A DNA stretch of 11,107 bases from contig JAXFDG010000108.1 in the NCBI GenBank assembly GCA_034173665.1, positions 1 to 11,107 of the forward strand, written 5' to 3'. How positions within the stretch are numbered: the stretch's first letter is position 1; each line of letters opens with the position of its first letter. Made by a program: the position numbers and the translations under genes. The stretch is from Arcanobacterium_A sp034173665. Its GTDB lineage: Bacteria > Actinomycetota > Actinomycetes > Actinomycetales > Actinomycetaceae. Shown piece by piece: positions 1-6,452 of the stretch. The notes under the pieces were generated by a model, which was given only the letters and a program-made list of their open reading frames with translations, was not told the DNA's origin and did no database searches.

Positions 1-855
1 CGCAATACTAGTTCCGCTTTCCCGTAAAGCATTTAGCATTTCCAGTACCGCTTCATTCGCTCCACCGTGTAGCGGTCCGGAAAGAGCACCCACTCCAGCG
101 GCGACTGAGGCATAAATATTAGCCTGTGAAGAGCCCACTAAGCGCACTGTCGAGGTCGAACAGTTCTGTTCATGGTCAGCATGCAGAATAAAGAGTTTAT
201 CAAGGGCATTCACGATTGTTGGATCAACATCATGATTTTGATATGGCAGCCCAAAAGTCATTCGAATAAAATCTTCGGTATAAGACTTAGAAGCATCTGG
301 GTACAATAGCGGCAGACCTGTTGCGCGCTTTGAAGCATAGGCAATCATTGTTGGCACTTTCGCCAACAACAATATTGACGCCAAATCTCGCTGTGCTTCA
401 TCACGCGGATCAAGCGTATCTTCATAATATGTACCTAAGCCAGCAATTCCTGCCTGCAAAATAGACATTGGATGGCCATGTGAAGGAAAAGCGGTAAAGA
501 ATGACCGGAAATCTTCATGCAATAAAGTATGACGTTTAATCCGATGGATAAAGGTCGCTAAGGAATTTGCATCCGGTAATTTTCCATAAATTAACAAGTA
601 GGCAACTTCCAAAAAAGAACAATGCTGAGCCAGCTGCTCAATTGGATACCCGCGGTAACGCAAAATTCCTGCGTTACCGTCAATATATGTAATCTCAGAA
701 GTGCAAGAAGCAGTATTAGTAAAACCTGGATCTAAGGTAACTGTGCCAGTCTCGGAGAGCATCTGCCCAATTTTAAAACCGTCATTTCCCTCAACAGCAG
801 AGACCCGTTCCAACTCAAGTTCTTTATCAGCAATCTTTAATTTTGCGTTTACCAT
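1..855 (-). CDS. gltA: Citrate synthase, N-terminal two thirds (cut by window edge)
   Basis: Citrate synthase condenses oxaloacetate and acetyl-CoA to citrate at the entry to the TCA cycle, in the cytoplasm. I translated it by hand from ATG at 855; 285 codons are visible and the frame is still open at base 1. Family marks are ITYIDGNAGILRYRGYPIEQ near residue 52, HADHEQNCSTST from residue 225, and GPLHGGANEAVLEML with the active-site histidine at residue 263 (equivalent to E. coli His264). The second catalytic histidine and the aspartate lie beyond the edge. About 50 residues precede the ITYIDG block, as in type II GltA of about 430 residues. The shorter 2-methylcitrate synthases lack this extension, so PrpC is less likely. 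A GAAAGG ribosome site sits 6 bases before the ATG. The gene is separated from dapC by 240 bases with its own candidate promoter, so it is probably transcribed separately. Confidence 0.95.
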   Translation of the reverse strand, partial: MVNAKLKIADKELELERVSAVEGNDGFKIGQMLSETGTVTLDPGFTNTASCTSEITYIDGNAGILRYRGYPIEQLAQHCSFLEVAYLLIYGKLPDANSLATFIHRIKRHTLLHEDFRSFFTAFPSHGHPMSILQAGIAGLGTYYEDTLDPRDEAQRDLASILLLAKVPTMIAYASKRATGLPLLYPDASKSYTEDFIRMTFGLPYQNHDVDPTIVNALDKLFILHADHEQNCSTSTVRLVGSSQANIYASVAAGVGALSGPLHGGANEAVLEMLNALRESGTSIA

Positions 856-870
856 CTGAACCCTTTCGTA

Positions 871-926
871 TCCGGTATTCATAACCCGATTCGTCTCCGG
901 TGTTTATAGCCTGGTCCGGTGTTTAC
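871..926 (-). repeat. Three ACCGGA direct repeats in the gltA leader
   Basis: On the coding strand three similar 12-mers occur: GTAAACACCGGA (926-915), ATAAACACCGGA (907-896) and ATGAATACCGGA (882-871). Copies one and two match at 11 of 12 positions; the third shares the ACCGGA core and most of the flank. Spacings are 19 and 25 bases. The last copy ends 15 bases before the gltA start codon and close to the ribosome site. If the promoter at 969-974 is right, all copies lie in the transcribed leader. They may be binding sites for a DNA- or RNA-binding regulator. The match to any known regulator was not established. Confidence 0.5.
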
Positions 927-968
927 GGTCTGATTATCTGGCTGAGGCATTAACCTATTGTTACCTCA

Positions 969-974
969 ATCATA
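969..974 (-). promoter_or_regulatory. Candidate gltA promoter, -10 TATGAT
   Basis: The minus strand reads TATGAT (974-969), close to the actinobacterial TANNNT -10 consensus. There is no good -35 at 16-18 bases: a perfect TTGACA lies at 1005-1000, but 25 bases upstream, which is too far for a normal sigma-70 type promoter. Start of transcription would fall near 962, giving a leader of about 105 bases that contains the ACCGGA repeats. This is inference from motif shape only. Confidence 0.4.
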
Positions 975-983
975 CGTAAAAAA

Positions 984-1006
984 CAAGAATATTTCTTGAT
1001 GTCAAG
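984..1006. promoter_or_regulatory. Overlapping CAAG palindromes, candidate operator
   Basis: Two inverted repeats share an arm. CAAGAA-TAT-TTCTTG (984-998) is a perfect 6-3-6 palindrome, and CTTGA-TG-TCAAG (995-1006) is a perfect 5-2-5 palindrome. They lie just upstream of the candidate gltA -10 box, where the -35 region would be, a typical place for a repressor or activator site. The second palindrome contains the TTGACA. I could not assign a regulator. Confidence 0.4.
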
Positions 1007-1095
1007 ATTTTTTGCACGTAATTGCAGCTAAATCGAAACTTGTTCCATTTTAAAATAGTCGCTTTTCCTAATCAGTTGCTTTCCCGAGTCGGTGT

Positions 1096-2229
1096 TCATT
1101 TTCCTGAACCGACGGCGCTCTTTAGGCGTTGTGCAGCAGCTTCAATCTCTTCATCAGAAGCGGTTAGTGAAATTCGCACAAATTTCACTCCATCTTCTCC
1201 ATAAAAAGAACCAGGAGTCACAATAATTCCAAGCTCAGCAAAATCCTGCACCAAATCGGCTGCCCTTCGGTCCCCTTTCGGATCATCGACCCAGAGATAA
1301 AGACCCGCACGATTTAAAGGATCATTACGTAAACCGAACTTTTGCACAGCTGCAAGTAAAATATTGCGACGACGTCGATACACTTCACGTTGTTCAACGA
1401 TATGCTCTGGATTAGTTGCTGCCGCAATCATTGCTTCCTGCACCGGAGCAGACATCATAAAACCAGCATGCTTCCGGATTTCCGTAACAGGATGCAATAA
1501 TTTTGCATCCCCAGCAACAAAAGCAGCTCGATACCCAGCCATATTTGATTGCTTTGAAAAGGAATAAAGCAAAATTAGATTATCTGCATTACCATCGCAA
1601 ACTTCATCAGATAAAAGTGAAGGAACAGAGTCTACTTCCCAAGGAAGAGTTGAATAACATTCGTCGGAAACTACAATCGTATTATTCCGTCGAGCCCAAG
1701 CCACAATTTTCCGCAACTGTAAAACGTCTAGCACATGACCATCAGGATTCCCAGGAGAATTAAGCCAAAGTAACGAAATATTAGTTGGCCATGAATCAGG
1801 ATTGGATTCTGGATCAATTTTAACTTGTTGCGCACCCGCCAATTTCGCACCAACCTCATAAGTCGGATAAGAAATACTTGGATAAGCCACACAATGCTCT
1901 ACTCCAAAACCAAGCATTGCCGGCAGCAAAGCAACCATTTCTTTCGAGCCTAGTGCTGGAAAAATCAATAATTCTGCAGCCCGAACACGATGTTGATTTG
2001 CGAGGAATTCTCGCATTACTTTATTCCATTGAGCAGAGCCTAAATTTGGTGGATACCCTGGAGAATCAGCAGAATCAACCAAAGCATTCTGAATCACTGC
2101 TGGAATTGGATCCACAGGTGTTCCGATAGTTAAATCGATAGCTCCTTCAGGATATGCGGCAGCTTTCACCCGAATCTCAGTTAAGGTATCCCAAGGAAAA
2201 TCTGGGAGGGTACTTCCAAAGAGTGGCAT
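1096..2229 (-). CDS. dapC: N-succinyldiaminopimelate aminotransferase (DapC), PLP class I
   Basis: DapC is a cytoplasmic PLP-dependent aminotransferase that interconverts N-succinyl-2-amino-6-oxopimelate and N-succinyl-LL-diaminopimelate in the succinylase branch of the DAP/lysine pathway. The 377-residue protein shows the fold-type I motifs in order: NSPGNP at 157-162, SDECY at 188-192, SFSKQSNMAGYR at 223-234 with Lys226 as the PLP Schiff-base lysine, and FVRISL at 350-355 with Arg352 for substrate carboxylate. Length and the fdxA neighbour fit the actinobacterial DapC group, where a ferredoxin gene next to dapC is usual. It starts 15 bases after the fdxA stop and in the same reading frame. 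No Shine-Dalgarno sequence precedes the ATG, so translation may depend on ribosomes finishing fdxA. No clear terminator follows. Other class I aminotransferases cannot be excluded by motifs alone; context favours DapC. Confidence 0.88.
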   Translation of the reverse strand: MPLFGSTLPDFPWDTLTEIRVKAAAYPEGAIDLTIGTPVDPIPAVIQNALVDSADSPGYPPNLGSAQWNKVMREFLANQHRVRAAELLIFPALGSKEMVALLPAMLGFGVEHCVAYPSISYPTYEVGAKLAGAQQVKIDPESNPDSWPTNISLLWLNSPGNPDGHVLDVLQLRKIVAWARRNNTIVVSDECYSTLPWEVDSVPSLLSDEVCDGNADNLILLYSFSKQSNMAGYRAAFVAGDAKLLHPVTEIRKHAGFMMSAPVQEAMIAAATNPEHIVEQREVYRRRRNILLAAVQKFGLRNDPLNRAGLYLWVDDPKGDRRAADLVQDFAELGIIVTPGSFYGEDGVKFVRISLTASDEEIEAAAQRLKSAVGSGK

Positions 2230-2244
2230 TGCAATATGTTTAAA

Positions 2245-2571
2245 TTATTCTTCCGTGTTCTGCGGAGGAAGCTCAGCAATGAGCGGATGATCCTTCGGAA
2301 TCACGCCTAGTTTTGCTGCCCCTCCCGGAGAACCAAGATCATCAAAGAATTCAACATTAGCCTTGTAGTATGGAGTCCATTCATCAGGCAAATCATCTTC
2401 ATAGTAAATTGCCTCAACTGGGCAAACCGGTTCGCAAGCGCCGCAATCAACACATTCATCTGGATGAATATAAAGACTACGCTCGCCTTCGTAAATGCAA
2501 TCTACCGGGCATTCGTCTACACAAGCACGGTCCTTCACATCAACACATGGAAGTGCAATTACATAAGTCAT
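2245..2571 (-). CDS. fdxA: 7Fe ferredoxin ([3Fe-4S][4Fe-4S], FdxA/FdxC type)
   Basis: A small cytoplasmic electron carrier of 108 residues. Cysteines are at 9, 17, 21, 25, 40, 43, 46 and 50. By comparison with Azotobacter ferredoxin I, Cys9, Cys17 and Cys50 should hold the [3Fe-4S] cluster, and Cys21, Cys40, Cys43 and Cys46 the [4Fe-4S] cluster. Cys25 corresponds to the free cysteine. Position 12, a cysteine in the Azotobacter protein, is valine here, so that cluster cannot be 4Fe by the usual ligand set. The block IHPDECVDCGACEPVCPVEA and the acidic tail are typical of actinobacterial FdxC. A strong AGGAG lies 7 bases before the ATG. It heads a two-gene unit with dapC; the pairing is conserved in actinobacteria, although DapC itself needs no electron carrier. 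Its redox partner is not visible here. Confidence 0.93.
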   Translation of the reverse strand: MTYVIALPCVDVKDRACVDECPVDCIYEGERSLYIHPDECVDCGACEPVCPVEAIYYEDDLPDEWTPYYKANVEFFDDLGSPGGAAKLGVIPKDHPLIAELPPQNTEE

Positions 2572-2618
2572 TTAAATTCTCCTGTTAAATAAACTTTGTT
2601 TTCTTCAGAACTACAATA

Positions 2619-2624
2619 ATCATA
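2619..2624 (-). promoter_or_regulatory. Candidate fdxA-dapC promoter, -10 TATGAT
   Basis: TATGAT on the minus strand (2624-2619) is the same hexamer as the gltA candidate. No convincing -35 is present at 17-18 bases (GCTGTT or TGCTGT). The predicted start near 2612 gives a leader of about 40 bases that contains the strong AGGAG site. It lies between the hairpin that follows the VanW gene and fdxA, which supports a fresh transcription unit. Confidence 0.4.
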
Positions 2625-2659
2625 CTGCTTCCTCAGAGAAAAACAGCAGTGGCATTAGT

Positions 2660-2677
2660 CGCTAATTCTAATTAGCG
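2660..2677 (-). terminator. Perfect hairpin just after the VanW gene stop
   Basis: CGCTAATT-CT-AATTAGCG is a perfect 8-bp inverted repeat with a two-base centre (or a 6-bp stem with a six-base loop). It begins 4 bases after the VanW gene stop codon. The position suits a transcript end. The stem is AT-rich and no U-run follows directly (ACTAATGCC comes next; five T lie about 15 bases further on), so it may act as an RNA 3' end or weak terminator rather than a classical intrinsic one. Confidence 0.45.
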
Positions 2678-2681
2678 CTAT

Positions 2682-4466
2682 TTATTCCGAAGGCTCCGAC
2701 CCCACACAACGAATCCCGTTAGTTGGCTTATAGGTCCAGGTTAAGGAAGAATCCTCAACAACTTTTCCATTTAGTTTCACAATTCGTCCTGCGTCAGCGG
2801 TGAATCCACGTGCACCTGGAGCCACTGGAACACAGTCAGGGGAAGAATCATTAACATAAGTTGAAGGTTGAATATTACGTTGTTCACCAATCCAAACTTC
2901 AACATCCCAGTACTTTGTGGACCATAGTTCAGTAACTAAGCGATCGCTAGTTAGGTACATATCTACAACAACACCATAAGGGGTGTTATTGCGCCAAATC
3001 ATATCAATTTGCCCACCAGTCCAAACCGTTGATTCAATTACTGTTGGATATTCAGGAATCCACATACTATGTGGTTTATGGGCTACGTCAACCATTCCAC
3101 TGCGGTAGGCAGCATTAAAGTTATTAGTTGAAACTTGCGATAATCCGCCACCAAGAGCTTTCCCGACTTTTCCGTTAACCATTGCTCCGGCATATCGTAA
3201 ATCACTCTCAGTGGTTTTAGTTTCAATCAAATGTGCTAAATCGAATTCTTCTCCCGGCTTCACTAAGACTCCACTGGAGATTCGTGCCCCTACAGTCAAA
3301 TTATTGATTCGGTCTGCATTGCCATAAAGCGGCGTGCTGAAAGAAATAATCTTCTCTTTCACCCCAAGTTTCTCAGCGTCTGCAGTAGTAAATTTTGCTG
3401 GCTGTGTAGAAATTTTTGCCACTAATTTTTCTGGAAGAGCGCTGCCCGCAAATAAGTCTTGATGTAGCTGTTTCGCATCAACACCTTCCCCATCAACAGA
3501 TGGAGCAATTTGCACACGCGCATGATCAACAACTGAAATTTTCGCGTCAACTCCCTGTGTTAGGACTTCTTTCGCTGCTTCATTAGCAGCTTCCGCAAGT
3601 TTCTCTGCAGGGATATCAAATTGTAGTTCCTTCTTTTCAGCATTAGCTGTAATCGTCAATGACGGCGCAAATGCAGAAGCAGGGATTGTAAATTGCTTAT
3701 TTTTTACTTCAATTGGCAAACCATTGAGCAAAGGTTGCAAAGTGTTTTCCGCATATTCCTCTAAGTCTGCTTTTTCTGGAAAAGGAGTAGTCATTGACAA
3801 TGGCAAGTTTAACGTCTCCGGGGAAAGCCAATTTTCAGTAATGGTCTCCGTTAAAGCCTTTGCGTTAAGAGCTAATCCCGGATTTGAGTCGCTAACTTGG
3901 AAAGAATTGGCTTCTTTATCATAAGAAAGCTCTGCAGCTTTCGGACCTTGTAAATCTTGCGCTAATAACTCCGTAAAAGTTTCTTCAAGAGCCGCAGAAT
4001 CAACCGAAATCTTGGCTTCTAATTCACGATTCCCGAAAAAGTGTTGCCACATTTTTTGCGGGTTAAGCGAAAAACCCACTAAGGAAGATAAGCTCTCTTT
4101 CGCATCAAGCTTCGCTGAAAAAGCTTTCGGATCTACCTGTTTAGCTTCTGGTAATTCCACATTTCCCGAATTCTCATCCTCGGAAACACTAAACTCAACA
4201 GTCCGCGCTTGTGCAACTTTTGTGTTTAACTCACGATCTAATTTTGCTAGTGCTTGTTCGGTGGTTAATCCGCCAACATGAACTCCAGACACCGTCGTAC
4301 TCGCAGGTACTTTGTCGCCAAGATAATAAGCTCCGCCGAGATAAGTAACTACCAGAGCAAGTGCGCCAAACCCTAAAAATAAATTTCGCTTACGACGTTT
4401 TGGGCTTACTTCCGGTGCAGTCTCGAACTCTTCTAGTTCAGCAAATTCATCAGCGAAGTTACTCAT
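2682..4466 (-). CDS. VanW-domain membrane protein with PG_binding_4-like repeats
   Basis: A 594-residue protein anchored in the membrane with its bulk outside. Residues 1-28 are acidic then basic (SPKRRKR), followed by one hydrophobic segment at about 29-50. Residues about 105-215 and 240-345 resemble the paired PG_binding_4-like regions common in this family. The VanW domain runs from about 370 to 505, with NADRINNLTVGARISSG, LVKPGEEFDL, GGGLSQVSTNNFNAAY (438-454), HKPHSMWIPEYP (463-473) and WRNNTPYG (491-498). The usual cysteine of GGGVCQVST is serine, as is frequent in actinobacteria. The only two cysteines, 545 and 587, lie in the C-terminal region and probably form a disulfide. The biochemical role of VanW is not established; a cell-wall role is inferred, supported by the FemX gene upstream. 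The ATG is preceded only by a weak GGAT. Length is usual for actinobacterial members. Confidence 0.88.
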   Translation of the reverse strand: MSNFADEFAELEEFETAPEVSPKRRKRNLFLGFGALALVVTYLGGAYYLGDKVPASTTVSGVHVGGLTTEQALAKLDRELNTKVAQARTVEFSVSEDENSGNVELPEAKQVDPKAFSAKLDAKESLSSLVGFSLNPQKMWQHFFGNRELEAKISVDSAALEETFTELLAQDLQGPKAAELSYDKEANSFQVSDSNPGLALNAKALTETITENWLSPETLNLPLSMTTPFPEKADLEEYAENTLQPLLNGLPIEVKNKQFTIPASAFAPSLTITANAEKKELQFDIPAEKLAEAANEAAKEVLTQGVDAKISVVDHARVQIAPSVDGEGVDAKQLHQDLFAGSALPEKLVAKISTQPAKFTTADAEKLGVKEKIISFSTPLYGNADRINNLTVGARISSGVLVKPGEEFDLAHLIETKTTESDLRYAGAMVNGKVGKALGGGLSQVSTNNFNAAYRSGMVDVAHKPHSMWIPEYPTVIESTVWTGGQIDMIWRNNTPYGVVVDMYLTSDRLVTELWSTKYWDVEVWIGEQRNIQPSTYVNDSSPDCVPVAPGARGFTADAGRIVKLNGKVVEDSSLTWTYKPTNGIRCVGSEPSE

Positions 4467-4498
4467 AATCCAGCTTGACTCATTTCATTATTTGAGGA

Positions 4499-4525
4499 AT
4501 ATTAAATCAGTTTTGCTCCTTGCAA
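4499..4525 (-). promoter_or_regulatory. Possible promoter for the VanW gene
   Basis: The minus strand has TTGCAA (4525-4520) and TAATAT (4504-4499) separated by 15 bases, slightly short for a standard promoter. TAATAT is a good -10. The predicted start lies about 25 bases before the ATG at 4466. The 105-base gap to femX would allow an independent promoter, but read-through from femX is equally possible because I see no terminator there. Confidence 0.35.
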
Positions 4526-4571
4526 TCCTACCGGAGCTATTCTGAAATCACACTACCGAAAATATCAACTA

Positions 4572-5837
4572 CTATAGTTCATTCCCGCCCACTAATTTCG
4601 CAACTAGCGGCTGTAACAAGTAATCAAATGTTCCAATATACTCCAGCATATTTCCCCGGAATTTCCGTTTAAATTCGAGAATCCCCGGATCCGGAGCTGT
4701 TTCTGATAAGTCACCAGAAACTCCGTAGGTGTTATATCTGGTGACCCCATTATTAACAGCCCACTCCATCATCACACGATGAATTAAATAAGTTCCTTGG
4801 AAGAACTGATAATCACGATATGACCCAGCTGTTAAGTAAACTAATTCTTGTTTCGAACGAATAAATAAGGCCATCGCTAGCACGATTTTATTACCTGCTT
4901 GTTCCGGCAATTCTAAAGCTGCTTTTCGCCGCTTTTCCAATGAAGCTAGCTTTGTATTTGCCTCATTCCGGGCCGCAACAAAACGTTTCGCGAGAGTTCG
5001 ACCTTCTGGAAGTGCAGCCTCAAACTCTGCAATACCTTCCAATTCTTCATTAATCTGCGCGATTTCAGCTTCAACGCCAGCAAGGTATTCGGCTCGATCA
5101 ACCCAAGATTGCATAATAAAAGCATCTTCAGGCATAGCTTCAATCAAACGTCCATAATACTCAAAATGCTCCGAGCCAATTTCTGCCATCTTTTCACGGC
5201 GATCAACGGTATGTTCAAGTATCTTCTCAAACTCTGGGAGCTCTTCCTTGCCGACTGCAGCTACATGCAAGCCTGGAGTACCAAGACGATTGAAGTAAGT
5301 TTTTACATCTTGCGGAAAAGTCTTCATGATTTCTGGCCAAGTTGCCCCTGGCTCAAAATCACGCACATAGACTTTGTTCACCTGCAGCCCACGATGCGTA
5401 TAGAGAGTTCCTGGATGCTTTCGGAAACCGAAATTTTCTAAGTCAGCAACAAATTTTTCAGCTTCGGCGTCTGTCCCTACAAACTCAATATCGTTATAGT
5501 ATTTCAACTCAACTTCTGGATTAATACGCAAACGAATAACCCGTGGATCCTTTTTTAACACTGTAATTAATTCACGAATGAAAGTGAACATTTCTTCACG
5601 ATTAAAGGTTTCCATTACCGGCCCAAAAATCAGATTTGCACGCGAAAAAATCTTCTTCCACGGATATAAGCGAACAAGTCCCGCGACTTTCACCGCTCCA
5701 GTTTCATCAAGCAAACCAAAATATTTCATCTTAATGCCAGATGCTTTTCCAACATCTGGCATTTGCACAAAAGGTACTTTTGTTAAGCCATCAATAAAAT
5801 TACGATATTCTGATTCACTAAGTTCGCGAAAGCTCAT
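4572..5837 (-). CDS. FemX/MurM-type peptidoglycan bridge aminoacyltransferase
   Basis: FemABX enzymes transfer amino acids from aminoacyl-tRNA to the stem peptide of lipid II or peptidoglycan precursors at the inner membrane face, building interpeptide bridges. The 421-residue length is typical. There are two acyltransferase-like subdomains split by a charged helical arm, seen here as a coiled-coil-like stretch at about 253-308 rich in Glu, Lys and Arg. The C-terminal signature is present: YNTYGVSGDL (368-377) followed by GILEFKRKFRG (385-395) and IGTFDYLL. The transferred amino acid cannot be read from sequence. The GGAG before the ATG is only 2 bases away, too close for a normal ribosome site. 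A TATAGT box 6 bases before the ATG suggests a leaderless transcript instead. The VanW gene follows after 105 bases, making a small cell-wall cluster. Confidence 0.88.
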   Translation of the reverse strand: MSFRELSESEYRNFIDGLTKVPFVQMPDVGKASGIKMKYFGLLDETGAVKVAGLVRLYPWKKIFSRANLIFGPVMETFNREEMFTFIRELITVLKKDPRVIRLRINPEVELKYYNDIEFVGTDAEAEKFVADLENFGFRKHPGTLYTHRGLQVNKVYVRDFEPGATWPEIMKTFPQDVKTYFNRLGTPGLHVAAVGKEELPEFEKILEHTVDRREKMAEIGSEHFEYYGRLIEAMPEDAFIMQSWVDRAEYLAGVEAEIAQINEELEGIAEFEAALPEGRTLAKRFVAARNEANTKLASLEKRRKAALELPEQAGNKIVLAMALFIRSKQELVYLTAGSYRDYQFFQGTYLIHRVMMEWAVNNGVTRYNTYGVSGDLSETAPDPGILEFKRKFRGNMLEYIGTFDYLLQPLVAKLVGGNEL

Positions 5838-5843
5838 GGCTCC

Positions 5844-5849
5844 ACTATA
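5844..5849 (-). promoter_or_regulatory. -10 box TATAGT placed for a leaderless femX transcript
   Basis: TATAGT (5849-5844 on the minus strand) fits the TANNNT -10 consensus. Exactly 6 bases separate it from the A of the ATG at 5837, which puts the expected transcription start on the start codon. Leaderless mRNAs with this spacing are common in actinobacteria. No -35 is recognisable at 16-18 bases, which is also common in this phylum. Because the only SD-like GGAG lies 2 bases from the ATG, the promoter reading explains the start better. Confidence 0.5.
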
Positions 5850-5907
5850 CCGAGTTCCAATTAACTACCGCGCCTTCAGCTCTTATGAGTGATAACACAA
5901 GCGTTCT

Positions 5908-5989
5908 AAAGTATGAAATTCTTCTAAAATATCGGATTACACATCAACCATGTATTACAAATCTATAAACCGCAATTCTTTCATACTTT
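5908..5989. repeat. 11-bp inverted repeat AAAGTATGAAA flanking the femX upstream gap
   Basis: AAAGTATGAAA at 5908-5918 recurs inverted as TTTCATACTTT at 5979-5989, with 60 bases between. The right copy touches the stop codon of the small membrane protein gene. The two arms could pair in RNA as a long-loop stem at the end of that transcript, or be two half-sites for a regulator of femX. No U-run follows, so it is not a standard terminator. Confidence 0.35.
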
Positions 5990-6357
5990 CAGTTATTTTC
6001 GTGCGGCTTTTTCTTTCCCTTAACTAACAGCAAAAGAACTGGAATTAACGTAATTACTGGCGCACTATAAATCCAAATCGTAGTAAAAACCGACTGCGAA
6101 ACTTGCAATACATCATCTTTGGGTGGAGCAAAACTAAGCCAAAAAATCACCCCAAGCACCCCAAGAAAATATGCTACCCGAGATTCAAGACGTCCAATTT
6201 CAGCAATCAGCCAAGCCCCTGATCCGACAATAATAGAAGCCAGAATGAGTCCAACCACCGGCGAATCAACCGGCCCAAAATGGACAACCGAACCAAGAAC
6301 ACCGGCAAAAATACCAATTACTAAACTGAATATTGCTCTTCCAATTGGTTTTTTCAT
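5989..6357 (-). CDS. Small four-helix membrane protein, possibly DUF6113/Rv1171-like
   Basis: A 122-residue integral membrane protein of unknown function. Hydrophobic segments lie at about 8-27, 34-53, 60-77 and 90-112, and the tail is short and basic (KGKKKPHENN). There is no signal peptide cleavage motif, catalytic motif or cysteine pair. I chose ATG at 6357 because a GGAG (6367-6364) sits 6 bases upstream. A TTG at 6369 would add four residues but overlaps this GGAG and has no ribosome site of its own. In Mycobacterium tuberculosis a small membrane protein gene (Rv1171) lies in the typA-to-fdxC-dapC interval; this gene has the same position and size class, so relationship to that family is plausible but inferred from context. 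It follows typA after 95 bases, without a visible terminator between them, so co-transcription is possible. Confidence 0.75.
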   Translation of the reverse strand: MKKPIGRAIFSLVIGIFAGVLGSVVHFGPVDSPVVGLILASIIVGSGAWLIAEIGRLESRVAYFLGVLGVIFWLSFAPPKDDVLQVSQSVFTTIWIYSAPVITLIPVLLLLVKGKKKPHENN

Positions 6358-6363
6358 CTCTTG

Positions 6364-6367
6364 CTCC
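6364..6367 (-). promoter_or_regulatory. GGAG ribosome site that fixes the small membrane protein start
   Basis: GGAG followed by CAAGAG and ATG (6357-6355) gives a 6-base spacing. This favours the ATG over the TTG at 6369, which lies only two bases before the GGAG. TATAAAAT just upstream (near 6371-6378) could be a -10 box, but it lacks a -35 partner. Confidence 0.6.
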
Positions 6368-6452
6368 AATTTTATAAGCTGCTGCGTTTCACTTAGGCTT
6401 TAACTAATTACTCAGCTTTAAACGCGACAATAAAAGTCTAGCTTTCTAATCC

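Noticed and set aside
1..855. 2-methylcitrate synthase (PrpC) instead of GltA
   Set aside because: The N-terminal extension of about 50 residues before ITYIDG and the HADHEQNCST block fit the longer GltA type; there are no prpB or prpD neighbours in view.
1000..1005. Perfect TTGACA as the gltA -35 box
   Set aside because: It is 25 bases from TATGAT, too far; at 17 bases downstream only a poor TTTTTA is found. It may instead be part of the palindrome.
1089..1113. Hairpin GTCGG...CCGAC over the dapC stop codon as a terminator
   Set aside because: The stem is interrupted, it overlaps the coding end, and no T-run follows in the direction of transcription.
4515..4537. GCTCC...GGAGC inverted repeat between femX and the VanW gene as a terminator
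   Set aside because: It has only 5 bp with a 13-base loop and is followed by AAAAC rather than T residues.
2682..5837. Glycopeptide-resistance (van) cluster
   Set aside because: Only a VanW-domain protein is present; there is no VanA/H/X ligase or peptidase or VanRS regulator, and the surrounding genes are housekeeping.
6358..6369. TTG start giving a 126-residue form of the small membrane protein
   Set aside because: The GGAG lies within this extension and is well spaced for the ATG at 6357; the TTG has no ribosome site.
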